NCBI GenBank assembly: GCA_052386675.1
Contig: JBQTJX010000004.1
Coordinates: 62,001 to 126,000 of the forward strand
DNA: 64,000 nucleotides
From: RBG-16-66-20 sp052386675
GTDB lineage: Bacteria > Pseudomonadota > Gammaproteobacteria > Burkholderiales > SG8-39
Direction of reading: 5' to 3'
The notes beneath the pieces are model-generated. The model saw nothing but the letters and a program-made list of their open reading frames with translations, had not been told where the DNA came from and did no database searches. Every line of letters begins with the position of its first letter. The first letter of the stretch is position 1. Both the position numbers and the translations under genes were made by a program. Below are positions 40,538-49,254 of this stretch, piece by piece.

Positions 40538-41177
40538 CGGCAGCGGACAGCCAGCGGGGCTCGATGCGCGCGGGCTCGCCTGCGAGCGCGGCGAGCGGCG
40601 CCTGTTTTCGGATCTCTCGCTTGCGCTCGAGCCGGGTGGCCTGGCGCGCCTGCTTGGACCCAACGGCAGCGGCAAGACGAGCCTGCTGCGCATCCTCGCC
40701 GGCCTGACCCGCCCTGCCGAGGGCGAAGTGCGCTGGCGCGGCGAGCGCATCGGCGAACTCTCGGAGGCGTACGGCCATGAGCTTGCCTATGTCGGCCACT
40801 CGCCTGCGCTCAAGGACGAACTGACCGTGGCCGAGAACCTCGCATTCGCGGCGCACCTGGCGGGCCTGGCGACCAGCGGCGCGCAGCTCGAGGCCGCGCT
40901 CGAGCGCTTCGGCATGGCTTCGCGTGCCGCACTTCCCGCGCGCGTGCTCTCGCAGGGGCAGAAGCGCCGCGCCGCGCTGGCGCGCCTGGCGCTGGCCGGC
41001 GCGCCGGTACTGTGGCTGCTGGATGAGCCATTCGTGGCGCTGGACAAGGAAGGCATCGCCTGCGTACGCGAACTGGCCGAGGCGCACCTCGCGCGTGGCG
41101 GCATGCTGGTGCTGACCTCGCACCAGGAGGTGCCCATAGCCGCGCGCGCAACGCAGACGGTGGTCCTGGGCGCATGA
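40524..41177 (+). CDS. ccmA: CcmA, haem-maturation ABC ATPase
   Basis: A 217-residue ABC ATPase that, with CcmB, drives release of holo-CcmE during cytochrome c maturation. Walker A is LLGPNGSGKTSLLRILAGL, signature LSQGQKRRAALARLALAGAPV, Walker B VLWLLDEPFVALD. The start TTG at 40524 overlaps the FHA gene end by 14 bases. No better ATG is in frame nearby. It is the first gene of ccmABCDEFGHI and is tightly linked to the multihaem cytochrome genes just upstream. Confidence 0.9.
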   Translation: MSIPSGSGQPAGLDARGLACERGERRLFSDLSLALEPGGLARLLGPNGSGKTSLLRILAGLTRPAEGEVRWRGERIGELSEAYGHELAYVGHSPALKDELTVAENLAFAAHLAGLATSGAQLEAALERFGMASRAALPARVLSQGQKRRAALARLALAGAPVLWLLDEPFVALDKEGIACVRELAEAHLARGGMLVLTSHQEVPIAARATQTVVLGA

Positions 41178-41184
41178 GCCGCGC

Positions 41185-41853
41185 ATGAGCGCTGCCTTCG
41201 CCGCCGTCCTGCGCCGCGACCTGCTGGTCGCGCTGCGCCGCAGGGGCGATGCGCTCAACGTCCTCATCTTCTTCGTCATCGTCGCGAGCCTGTTTCCCCT
41301 GGGCACCGGCGCCGAACCCGGCCAGCTGCGCGCCATGGCCGCGGGCGTGATCTGGGTGGGGGCGCTGCTCGCGGCGCTGCTGTCGCTGCCGCGCCTGTTC
41401 GCGGCCGATCTCGCCGACGGCACCCTGGAGCAGATGCTGGTCTCCGCGCAGCCGCTGCCGGCGGTGGTGATGGGGAAAGTCGCCGCCCACTGGCTGACCA
41501 CGGGGCTGCCGCTGGCGCTCATCGCCCCGGTACTCGGGCTGCAGTACGGGTTGCCCGGCGACGCCCAGCTGGTGCTCCTCGTGGCGGTCCTGCTCGGCAC
41601 GCCGGTGCTGAGCCTCATCGGCGCGGCGGGCGCCGCCCTGACGCTGGGGGTGCGCGGCGCCGGCGTGCTCACCGGCCTGCTGGTGCTGCCGTTGTTCGTC
41701 CCGGCCCTCGTGTTCGGCGCCGGCGCGGTCACCGCCTCGCTGTCGGGCCTCGCGCCGGGTGCGCATCTTTCGCTGCTTGGCGCGCTACTTGCGGTATCCT
41801 TTTTATTCGGCCTCTGGGCAGCCTGCGCGGCGCTACGCGTCGCCCTCGATTGA
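41185..41853 (+). CDS. ccmB: CcmB, haem-maturation membrane subunit
   Basis: A 222-residue inner-membrane protein with six hydrophobic helices and the family segments FAAVLRRDLLVALRRRGDALNVLIFFVIV, LFAADLADGTLEQMLVS and LLALLSLP. It forms the ABC transporter-like complex with CcmA and CcmC. It is 7 bases from ccmA. Confidence 0.92.
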   Translation: MSAAFAAVLRRDLLVALRRRGDALNVLIFFVIVASLFPLGTGAEPGQLRAMAAGVIWVGALLAALLSLPRLFAADLADGTLEQMLVSAQPLPAVVMGKVAAHWLTTGLPLALIAPVLGLQYGLPGDAQLVLLVAVLLGTPVLSLIGAAGAALTLGVRGAGVLTGLLVLPLFVPALVFGAGAVTASLSGLAPGAHLSLLGALLAVSFLFGLWAACAALRVALD

Positions 41854-41867
41854 GTTTCTCTTCCGCG

Positions 41868-42608
41868 ATGTTCTCTAAGCTGTATTCCCTCGCCTCTCCG
41901 CAGGCCTTCTATCCCGTTGCCGGGAGGCTGATCCCGTGGTTCGGCTGGGCCGCAGCGCTGCTCGCGGCCGCGGGACTCTGGATCGCGTTCTTCGTCGCCC
42001 CGACCGACGCCACGCAAGGCGAGTCGTACCGCATCATCTTCATCCACGTCCCGGCGGCCTGGATGTCCATGTTCATCTACCTGGTCATGGCGGGCTGGGC
42101 GGGGCTGGGGCTGGTGCTCAATACGCGCCTGTCCGGCATGATGGCCTCGGCGCTCGCGCCGACCGGCGCGATGTTCACCTTCGTCGCCCTGTGGACCGGC
42201 GCCCTGTGGGGCCGGCCGACCTGGGGCACCTACTGGGTGTGGGATGCACGCCTGACCTCGGAACTTATCCTGCTGTTCCTGTATCTAGGATTCATGGCCC
42301 TGAAAGAAGCGATCGACGACCCGCAGCGCGCCGACCGCGCCGGGGCGATCCTGGCGCTGGTGGGCGTGGTGAACATCCCCATCATCTACTTTTCCGTCCA
42401 GTGGTGGAACACGCTGCACCAGGGCGCCTCGGTGAGCCTGACGCGCGCCCCGTCCATGGCCGCGACCATGCTGGCCGGGATGCTGGTGATGGTGTTCGCG
42501 GCCTGGATGTATGCGATCGCCGCGTCACTGGCGCGGGCGCGGGCGATCATCCTGGAGCGCGAGCGGGGACGCGACATGGCGTGGGTGCAACGGATGGCCA
42601 AGGCATGA
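41868..42608 (+). CDS. ccmC: CcmC, haem handling protein
   Basis: A 246-residue membrane protein with six helices. It carries the tryptophan-rich WWD-type haem-binding motif (WGTYWVWDARLTSELILLFLY) and histidines on either side, one in FIHVPAAWMS. It loads haem onto CcmE. The ATG at 41868 aligns with the usual N-terminus (MFSKLYSLASPQAFY). A TTG 18 bases earlier overlaps the ccmB stop but would only add residues not seen in the family. It overlaps ccmD. Confidence 0.92.
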   Translation: MFSKLYSLASPQAFYPVAGRLIPWFGWAAALLAAAGLWIAFFVAPTDATQGESYRIIFIHVPAAWMSMFIYLVMAGWAGLGLVLNTRLSGMMASALAPTGAMFTFVALWTGALWGRPTWGTYWVWDARLTSELILLFLYLGFMALKEAIDDPQRADRAGAILALVGVVNIPIIYFSVQWWNTLHQGASVSLTRAPSMAATMLAGMLVMVFAAWMYAIAASLARARAIILERERGRDMAWVQRMAKA

Positions 42609-42748
42609 ACTGGGGCAGCGCGGCGGAATTCCTCTCCATGGGCGGCTACGGCGCCTTCGTGTGGGGCTCCTATGGCGTGACGGCGCTGTGCGTGTGCCTG
42701 GAGGTCTGGCTGCTGGCGCGGCGCAACCGCAGGGCCGGGGCCGCATGA
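42605..42748 (+). CDS. ccmD: CcmD, small haem exporter subunit
   Basis: A 47-residue single-helix membrane protein (NWGSAAEFLSMGGYGAFVWGSYGVTALCVCLEVWLLARRNRR). The YGAFVWGSYGVTA segment with basic tail is typical of CcmD. It is involved in releasing holo-CcmE from CcmABC. Both ends overlap neighbours by four bases (ATGA). Confidence 0.85.
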   Translation: MNWGSAAEFLSMGGYGAFVWGSYGVTALCVCLEVWLLARRNRRAGAA

Positions 42749-43239
42749 AGCCCGGCATGAAGCCCCGTCACCGCCGCCTCGTCGCCGTCGCCTGCGGCCT
42801 GGCGCTCCTCGCCGTCGCCGCGGCGCTGGTGCTGAACGCGTTCCAGTCCAACCTGGTGTTCTTCTTCAGCCCGACCCAGGTGGCGGCGAAGGAAGCGCCG
42901 CTGGACAAGACCTTCCGCCTCGGCGGCATGGTGCTGGACGGCAGCCTCAAGCGCCGTGCCGACGGCCTCACCGTTGACTTCGTGGTCACCGACACCGCGA
43001 AGGACATCCCGGTGACCTACACCGGCATCCTTCCGGACCTGTTCAAGGAAGGCAAGGGCGTGGTGACGCAGGGGCGCCTCGGGCCCGACGGCGTGTTCCG
43101 CGCCTCCGAGGTGCTGGCCAAGCATGACGAGAACTACATGCCGCCCGAGGCGGCCGAGGCGTTGAAGAAGGCACACGACCAAGGTGCCGCCAAGGTCCGC
43201 GCCGAGCGCGCGTCGAAATCGCTGGTGACCGGAAAGTGA
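42745..43239 (+). CDS. ccmE: CcmE, periplasmic haem chaperone
   Basis: A 164-residue membrane-anchored protein that binds haem covalently and passes it to CcmF. The N-terminal helix is LVAVACGLALLAVAAALVLNAF. The OB-fold core includes FRLGGMVLDGSLKR, VTYTGILPDLFKEGKGVV and the haem-binding histidine in LAKHDENYMP (H-D-E-N-Y). Confidence 0.93.
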   Translation: MKPGMKPRHRRLVAVACGLALLAVAAALVLNAFQSNLVFFFSPTQVAAKEAPLDKTFRLGGMVLDGSLKRRADGLTVDFVVTDTAKDIPVTYTGILPDLFKEGKGVVTQGRLGPDGVFRASEVLAKHDENYMPPEAAEALKKAHDQGAAKVRAERASKSLVTGK

Positions 43240-43246
43240 TCGACGC

Positions 43247-45217
43247 ATGATCCCCGAGCTCGGCCATTTCTCGCTGATCGTCGCGCTCGCCATCGCGCTG
43301 GTGCAGGGCACCCTGCCCCTGGTCGGCGCCGCCCGCGGCGTGCCCGCCTTCATGGCCCTCGCCCGGCCCGCGGCGCAGGGCCAGTTCGTGTTCGTGGCCT
43401 TCGCCTTCGCCGCGCTGGGCTGGTCGTTCTACACCAATGATTTTTCAGTGGTGAACGTCGCCACCAACTCCAATTCCGCGCTGCCGGTCGCCTATCGCAT
43501 CGCCGCGACCTGGGGCAGCCATGAGGGCTCCCTCCTCCTGTGGGTGTTCATGCTGTCGTTCTGGATGCTCGCGGTGTCGGTGTTCAGCCGCACCCTTCCC
43601 GAGGCGATGCTGGCGCGCATCCTGGGCGTCATGGGCCTGATCAGCATCGGTTTCCTCACATTCATGCTGTTCACCTCCAACCCCTTCGAGCGCCTGCTGC
43701 CGGCGGCGGCCGACGGCCGCGACCTGAATCCGCTGCTGCAGGATCCGGGCATGGTGTTCCACCCGCCGATGCTCTACATGGGCTACGTCGGCTTTTCCGT
43801 GGCCTTCGCCTTCGCCATCGCCGCGCTGCTGGACGGCAAGCTGGATGCCACTTGGGCGCGCTGGTCGCGGCCCTGGACCACCGCGGCGTGGGTGTTCCTG
43901 ACCCTGGGCATCGCCCTGGGCAGCTTCTGGGCGTACTACGAACTGGGCTGGGGCGGCTGGTGGTTCTGGGACCCGGTGGAGAACGCCTCGTTCATGCCCT
44001 GGCTGGTGGGCACCGCGCTCATCCACTCGCTGGCGGTGACCGAGAAGCGCGGCCTGTTCAAGGGCTGGACGGTGCTGCTCGCCATCCTCGCGTTCTCGCT
44101 TTCCCTGCTGGGAACGTTCCTCGTGCGCTCCGGCGTGCTGACCTCGGTGCACGCCTTCGCCACGGACCCCAAGCGCGGCGTGTTCATCCTGGCGTTCCTC
44201 GTGATCGTCGTGGGCGGGTCGCTAGCCCTCTACGCCTGGCGGGCGCAGCGCATGACGGCCGGCGGCAGCTTCGAGCCGGTGTCGCGCGAGACCTTCCTGC
44301 TCGCCAACAGCGTGCTGCTGCTGGTGGCGACCGCCGCGGTGATGCTGGGCACGCTGTACCCGTTGTTCCTCGACGCGCTCAACATGGGCAAGATCTCCGT
44401 CGGCCCGCCGTATTTCGAGGCGGTGTTCGCGCCGCTGATGGCGCCGGCGCTGCTGCTGGCCGGCATCGGACCGCTCATCAGCTGGCGCAAGGGCGACGCG
44501 GCGGGGCTGGCGGGAAAAATGCGCTGGGTCGCGGCCGCGGTGCTCTTGTTCGCGATCGCCGCGCCGTTCCTGTTCGGGCGCTGGAGCGTGCTCACCGCCG
44601 CCGGCCTGGCGCTGGCCTTCTGGTTGCTCGGCTCGGTCGCAGTCACGCTGGCGCAGCGCCTGCGCGCCCAGCGGTTCTCCACCCTTCCCGCGGCCTTCCT
44701 TGGCATGTGCCTGGCCCACGCCGGCGTCGGCGTGTTCGTGATCGGCGTCACGCTGGTGAAGAGCTACGAATCCGAGCGCGACGTGCGCCTGGAACCCGGC
44801 CAGAGCGTCTCGCTGGGCGGGTACGACTTCCGCCTGGACCACGTGCGCGAGCGCGCCGGCCCCAACTTCGACGCCTCGCGGGCGCAGATCACCGTGTTGC
44901 GCGGCGGCGAGGTGTTTCGCGTGCTGCACCCGGAGAAGCGCGTCTACCGCGTCCAGACCATGCCCATGAGCGAGGCCGCGATCCACTATGGCGTCACGCG
45001 CCACCTGTACGTTTCGCTGGGCGAGCCCGTGGGGAAAGCGGGCGACGCCGTGGCCTGGTCCGTGCGCGTGCACGTCAAGCCCTTCGTCGGCTGGATCTGG
45101 CTGGGCTGCGTCATCATGGCGCTGGGCGGGACACTTGCCGCCAGCGACCGGCGCTATCGCGTCGGCTCGCGCGCGCGCGCCGCGGTTGCAACTCCGGCGC
45201 AGGAGGCGCGCGCGTGA
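43247..45217 (+). CDS. ccmF: CcmF, haem lyase subunit
   Basis: A 656-residue integral membrane protein with about 13-15 helices. The WWD domain (WGGWWFWDPVENASFMPW) presents haem, and the family segments GSHEGSLLLWVFMLSFW, GMVFHPPMLYMGYVGFS and TSVHAFATDPKRGVFIL are present. The long periplasmic part (VRLEPGQSVSLGGYDFRLDHVRERAGPNFDA) is typical. It attaches haem to apocytochromes with CcmH. GTG of ccmG overlaps its stop. Confidence 0.93.
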   Translation: MIPELGHFSLIVALAIALVQGTLPLVGAARGVPAFMALARPAAQGQFVFVAFAFAALGWSFYTNDFSVVNVATNSNSALPVAYRIAATWGSHEGSLLLWVFMLSFWMLAVSVFSRTLPEAMLARILGVMGLISIGFLTFMLFTSNPFERLLPAAADGRDLNPLLQDPGMVFHPPMLYMGYVGFSVAFAFAIAALLDGKLDATWARWSRPWTTAAWVFLTLGIALGSFWAYYELGWGGWWFWDPVENASFMPWLVGTALIHSLAVTEKRGLFKGWTVLLAILAFSLSLLGTFLVRSGVLTSVHAFATDPKRGVFILAFLVIVVGGSLALYAWRAQRMTAGGSFEPVSRETFLLANSVLLLVATAAVMLGTLYPLFLDALNMGKISVGPPYFEAVFAPLMAPALLLAGIGPLISWRKGDAAGLAGKMRWVAAAVLLFAIAAPFLFGRWSVLTAAGLALAFWLLGSVAVTLAQRLRAQRFSTLPAAFLGMCLAHAGVGVFVIGVTLVKSYESERDVRLEPGQSVSLGGYDFRLDHVRERAGPNFDASRAQITVLRGGEVFRVLHPEKRVYRVQTMPMSEAAIHYGVTRHLYVSLGEPVGKAGDAVAWSVRVHVKPFVGWIWLGCVIMALGGTLAASDRRYRVGSRARAAVATPAQEARA

Positions 45218-45735
45218 AGAAGGCGCTCATTCCGCTGGCGCTGTTCCTGGTCATCGCCGGATTCCTGTTTGCCGGCCTGGACCTGAATCCGCGCGAAGTC
45301 CCCTCGCCGCTGGTGGGCAAGGCGGCGCCCGGCTTCGAGCTGCCGGTGCTGCACCAGCCGGACAAGCGTTTCCGGCCAGCGGACATGAAAGGCAAGGCCT
45401 GGATGCTGAATGTCTGGGCTTCCTGGTGCGTGACCTGCCGGGAAGAGCACCCGCTGCTGGTCGCGCTCGCGAAGCAGGACGTGATCCCGATCCTGGGCCT
45501 CAATTACAAGGACCAGCCTGAGGACGCGAAGCGCTGGCTGAAGCAGTTCGGCGACCCATACGCGTTCTCCGTGATGGATGCCGAGGGCCGCGTCGGCATT
45601 GATTACGGCGTCTACGGCGTGCCGGAGACCTACATCATCGACGGCGCGGGCGTGATCCGCTTCAAGCACATCGGCGCGCTGACGCCGGAAATCGTCTCCG
45701 GCAAGGTCATGCCGCTGCTGAAGGCGATGCCGTGA
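45214..45735 (+). CDS. ccmG: CcmG/DsbE, thiol-disulfide oxidoreductase
   Basis: A 173-residue membrane-anchored thioredoxin-fold protein. The active site is WASWCVTCREEHP. It keeps apocytochrome CxxCH cysteines reduced. The N-terminal anchor LIPLALFLVIAGFLFAGL and the DsbE acidic motif GLNYKDQPEDAKRWL and GVYGVPETYIIDGAG (cis-Pro) are present. GTG start overlaps ccmF stop. Confidence 0.92.
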   Translation: MKKALIPLALFLVIAGFLFAGLDLNPREVPSPLVGKAAPGFELPVLHQPDKRFRPADMKGKAWMLNVWASWCVTCREEHPLLVALAKQDVIPILGLNYKDQPEDAKRWLKQFGDPYAFSVMDAEGRVGIDYGVYGVPETYIIDGAGVIRFKHIGALTPEIVSGKVMPLLKAMP

Positions 45736-46178
45736 TCGGGCGCGCCCTGGCCGCTCTTGCCCTCGCGCTGTGCCTGTCGGCGCTGGCCCAGGAAACGCCC
45801 GAGGAGGCCCGGCTGCGCGTCCTGTCGGAGAAGCTGCGTTGCCTGGTGTGCCAGAACCAGACCCTGGCGGATTCCAGCGCCGAGCTGGCCGGGGACCTGC
45901 GTCGCGAGCTGCGCGAGCAGGTGAAGGCCGGCCGCAGCGACGGCGAAATCCTGGATTTCATGGTCGCGCGCTATGGCGACTTCGTGCTCTACGAGCCGCG
46001 GTTCAAATCAAGCACGGTGCTGCTCTGGGTGGGCCCGTTCGCATTGCTCGCGCTCGCGCTCGTCACCGTGGCCGTGATGGCGCGACGCCGCCGCAGCGCC
46101 GTCGCGGAGTCGGACCTGGGCGCCGAGGAGCGCCGCCTGGTCGCGCAGGCGCTGGGCAGGGAAGAGGACCGCCAGTGA
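45732..46178 (+). CDS. ccmH: CcmH (CcmL-like), apocytochrome thiol reductase
   Basis: A 148-residue periplasmic membrane-anchored protein with the redox motif LRCLVCQNQTLADSSAELAGDLRRELREQVKAG (CxxC within the conserved three-helix domain). A signal peptide at the start and a C-terminal helix (LLWVGPFALLALALVTVAVMARRRR) are present. It works with CcmF and CcmI. GTG start overlaps ccmG. Confidence 0.92.
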   Translation: MIGRALAALALALCLSALAQETPEEARLRVLSEKLRCLVCQNQTLADSSAELAGDLRRELREQVKAGRSDGEILDFMVARYGDFVLYEPRFKSSTVLLWVGPFALLALALVTVAVMARRRRSAVAESDLGAEERRLVAQALGREEDRQ

Positions 46179-47416
46179 CCCTGTTCGTCGCCCTTGCCGC
46201 GCTGCTCGCGGCCGTGGCGCTCGCCTTCGTCCTGCCGCCGCTCCTTCGCGGTGCAAAGCCCGCCGCCGGGGCGGTCCGGGAAGAAGTCAATTCCCTGATC
46301 TACCGCGAGCAGCTGGCGGAACTGCGCGCCGAGCGCGAGCGCGGCGCGCTGGACGAGGACCAGTTCCAGCGCGCGGTGCGCGAGCTGGAACGGCGCATCG
46401 TCGCCGAATCCGGCGCGACCGGCGCGGAGTCGCCCCGCAGCCCGCACGCGCTGGCGGCCGTCGTCGTCGCGCTCGCAGTCCCGGTCGTCGCCGGCCTGGG
46501 CTACTGGCGGCTGGGCGCGCCGGAGGCCCTGGTTCGCGGCGACGCCACGCATGCCGCCGGCTCCATGGCGCAACCCGGCGACGGCGAACTCAATGCCATG
46601 GTGGAGAAGCTCTGGGACCGCCTGCAGAAGTCCCCCGATGACCCGGACGGCTGGGCGCTGCTGGGGCGCTCGGCTTCGGCGCTGGGCAGGCACGACCGGG
46701 CTGTGCAGGCGTTCGCGCGCGCGGCGCAGCTGCTGCCCGACGATGCCAACGTGCTCGCGGACTACGCCGACGCGTTGGCGGTGACGCGCGGGCGCAGGCT
46801 GGAGGGCGAGCCGATGGTGCTCGCAAGGCGCGCACTCGCCGCCGACCCGCAGCACCTCAAGGCGCTCGCGCTGGTGGGCGCCGGCGAGTTCCAGGCTGGC
46901 AACCACGCCGCGGCGGCCGGCTACTGGAGGAAGGCGCTGGCCACGGTGCCCCCCGAATCCGAGTTCGCCCGCCAGCTCCAGGGGAGCCTGGAGGAAGCCG
47001 AAAAGCTCGCCGCAGCCGGGGGGACTCCGGCGCCGGCGGCAAAGGCGCCCGCGAAGAAACCCATGGAGACGCTCGCGGCGGTGAACGGGACGGTGAGCCT
47101 GGACCCGAAGCTCGCCGCCGCCGCCTCGCCAGGGGACATCGTGTTCGTGATTGCGCGCCCTGCCGACGGCGGGCGCATGCCGCTCGCCGTGGCGCGCACC
47201 ACCGTGGCCGCGCTGCCCTACCGTTTCACGCTGGACGACAGCATGGCGATGGCGCCCGGCATGACGCTGTCGTCGCACGCGAAAGTGGTGGTCGCCGCGC
47301 GAATCTCGAAGTCGGGCAATCCGATCGCGCAGAAGGGCGACCTGGAAGGCGCAAGCGCGCCGGTGGCCTCCACCGCGTCGGGCCTCAGCATCGTGATCTC
47401 CAGGGTCGTCGAGTGA
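46175..47416 (+). CDS. ccmI: CcmI, TPR apocytochrome chaperone
   Basis: A 413-residue protein. Two N-terminal hydrophobic segments (LFVALAALLAAVALAFVLPPLL and ALAAVVVALAVPVVAGLGYWRL) flank a coiled-coil-like charged stretch (VNSLIYREQLAELRAERERGALDEDQFQRAVRELERRI). TPR repeats follow (DPDGWALLGRSASALGRHDRAVQAFARAAQLLPDDANVLADYADALA). The C-terminal part is a periplasmic beta-rich domain (VNGTVSLDPKLAAAASPGDIVFVIARPADG). It delivers apocytochromes to the CcmFH lyase. Confidence 0.9.
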   Translation: MTLFVALAALLAAVALAFVLPPLLRGAKPAAGAVREEVNSLIYREQLAELRAERERGALDEDQFQRAVRELERRIVAESGATGAESPRSPHALAAVVVALAVPVVAGLGYWRLGAPEALVRGDATHAAGSMAQPGDGELNAMVEKLWDRLQKSPDDPDGWALLGRSASALGRHDRAVQAFARAAQLLPDDANVLADYADALAVTRGRRLEGEPMVLARRALAADPQHLKALALVGAGEFQAGNHAAAAGYWRKALATVPPESEFARQLQGSLEEAEKLAAAGGTPAPAAKAPAKKPMETLAAVNGTVSLDPKLAAAASPGDIVFVIARPADGGRMPLAVARTTVAALPYRFTLDDSMAMAPGMTLSSHAKVVVAARISKSGNPIAQKGDLEGASAPVASTASGLSIVISRVVE

Positions 47417-47979
47417 GCTCCGGCGTCACGGGCATCGTGCTCGCGGGAGGCCAGGGCAGGCGCATGGGCGGTGTGGACAAGGGCCTGCAGCTCCTGCATG
47501 GGCGAGCCATGGTCGCGCACGTCATCGCGCGCCTCGCGCCGCAGGTGGACGGCATCGTGGTGAACGCCAACCAGAACCTGGAGGCCTACCGCGCCTTCGG
47601 CCACCCCGTGGTGCCGGACGCCGTCGGCGGATTCGCCGGGCCGCTGGCCGGGCTGCACGCGGGCCTGGGCGCCGCGACGCGCCCGCTCGCCGTCACGGTC
47701 CCCTGCGATTCACCATTCCTGCCCGCCGACCTGGTCGACCGCCTGGTGGAAGCGCTCGGGGAGAACGACCTCGCGGTGGCCAGGACCGGCGAGCAGCCGC
47801 ACCCGGTGTTCTCGCTGGTGCGGGTCGCGGTGCGCGGCCACCTGGAGGCCTTCCTCGCCTCCGGCGGGCGCAAGATCGACGCCTGGTACGCGACGCTGAA
47901 GGTGGCCGAGGTGCCGTTCGACGACGAAGCCGACGCCTTCCGCAACATCAATACCGTGGAAGAACTGAAGCAGGCATGA
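47413..47979 (+). CDS. mobA: MobA, molybdenum cofactor guanylyltransferase
   Basis: A 188-residue enzyme adding GMP to molybdopterin to make the guanine dinucleotide cofactor needed by formate dehydrogenase. The GTP-binding N-terminus is GIVLAGGQGRRMGGVDKGLQLL, followed by DAVGGFAGPLAGLHAGL and TVPCDSPFLPADLVDRL. The start GTG overlaps the ccmI stop. It is separated from mobB (1707-2201) by 45 kb. It overlaps moeA2 by 4 bases. Confidence 0.93.
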   Translation: MSSGVTGIVLAGGQGRRMGGVDKGLQLLHGRAMVAHVIARLAPQVDGIVVNANQNLEAYRAFGHPVVPDAVGGFAGPLAGLHAGLGAATRPLAVTVPCDSPFLPADLVDRLVEALGENDLAVARTGEQPHPVFSLVRVAVRGHLEAFLASGGRKIDAWYATLKVAEVPFDDEADAFRNINTVEELKQA

Positions 47980-49250
47980 CCAGCCTGACGAAGACAGTGA
48001 GCTGCCTGGACGGCTACGACCCGGACGCGCTGCCGGTGGACACCGCGCGAGCGGCGATCCGTGCCTGCCTGGAACCGTTGCGCGAATCCGAGCGCGTCGG
48101 TACCCGCGAGGCGCTGGGCCGCGTGCTGGCCGAGGACATCGTCTCCGCCATCGACGTCCCGGCGCACGACAACTCGGCCATGGACGGCTGGGCGCTGCGC
48201 GGCGCGGACCTGCAGCCGGACCGCGACGTGACGTTGAAGGAAATCGGCGCCGCCTTCGCCGGGCGCCCGTTCCAGGGCGAGATCGGCGCGGGCGAGTGCG
48301 TGCGCATCATGACCGGTGCGGTGATGCCGGGTGGCACGGATACCGTCGTGGTCCAGGAAGTCGTGCGGCGCGACGGCGAGCAGGTCGTGGTGCCGCCTGG
48401 ACAGAAGAAGGGGCAGAACGTCCGCGCCGCCGGCGAGGACATCAGGGCCGGCGCCGCCGCGCTCAAGGCGGGCCGCTGCGTGCGCGCCGCCGACCTCGGC
48501 CTGATCGCCTCGCTCGGCATCGCGGATGTCAGCGTGAAGCGCCGCCTGCGCGTGGCCTACTTCTCCACCGGGGACGAGCTCACCTCCATCGGCAAGCCCC
48601 TGCCCGAGGGCGGCATCTACGATTCCAACCGCTACACCCTGCACGGCATGCTGGCGAAGCTGGGCATGGATGTGACCGACATGGGCGTGGTGCGCGACGA
48701 CCCAGCCAAACTAGAAGCCGCCTTCCGTACCGCCGCGGCCAATGCCGACGCCGTCATCACCACCGGCGGCGTGTCGGTCGGCGAGGCGGATTTCGTGAAG
48801 CAGCTCATGGGCAAGCTGGGCGAGGTGCTGTTCTGGAAGGTTGCCATGCGCCCGGGGCGGCCGATGGCCTTCGGCCGCATCTCGGCCGGCCGGCGCGCGC
48901 CGTTCCTGTTCGGCCTGCCGGGCAACCCGGTGGCGGTGATGGTTACCTTCCACCAGTTCGTGCGCGAAGCGCTGCTGGTGCTCGCCGGCCGCACCGACGA
49001 CTGCAGCCTGCCGCTGGTCCAGGTGCAGGCGGCGCAGGCCATCCGCAAGGTGCCCGGCCGCACCGAATACCAGCGTGGCGTGGTGTTCCGCGACGGCGGC
49101 TTCTGGAAGGCGCGCAGCACCGGCCAGCAGGGCTCCGGCGTGCTGCGCTCCATGTCCGAGGCCAACTGCTACATCGTGCTCGAGCACGAGCGCGGCGCCG
49201 TGCAGCCGGGCGAGCCGGTGCAGGTGCAGCTGTTCGAGGGGCTGGACTAG
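47976..49250 (+). CDS. moeA: MoeA, molybdopterin molybdotransferase (copy 2)
   Basis: A 424-residue MoeA paralogue. Key segments: IDVPAHDNSAMDGWALRGADL, RIMTGAVMPGGTDTVVVQE, YFSTGDELTSIGKPLPEGGIYDSNRYTLHGML, TTGGVSVGEADFVKQLMGK and FGLPGNPVAVMVTFHQFVREALL. It is the longer copy, linked to mobA, whereas copy 1 is linked to moaD. Copy-specific differences in metal or pterin preference are possible. It overlaps mobA by 4 bases and lies 4 bases before ctaA. Confidence 0.93.
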   Translation: MTSLTKTVSCLDGYDPDALPVDTARAAIRACLEPLRESERVGTREALGRVLAEDIVSAIDVPAHDNSAMDGWALRGADLQPDRDVTLKEIGAAFAGRPFQGEIGAGECVRIMTGAVMPGGTDTVVVQEVVRRDGEQVVVPPGQKKGQNVRAAGEDIRAGAAALKAGRCVRAADLGLIASLGIADVSVKRRLRVAYFSTGDELTSIGKPLPEGGIYDSNRYTLHGMLAKLGMDVTDMGVVRDDPAKLEAAFRTAAANADAVITTGGVSVGEADFVKQLMGKLGEVLFWKVAMRPGRPMAFGRISAGRRAPFLFGLPGNPVAVMVTFHQFVREALLVLAGRTDDCSLPLVQVQAAQAIRKVPGRTEYQRGVVFRDGGFWKARSTGQQGSGVLRSMSEANCYIVLEHERGAVQPGEPVQVQLFEGLD

Positions 49251-49254
49251 GCGC

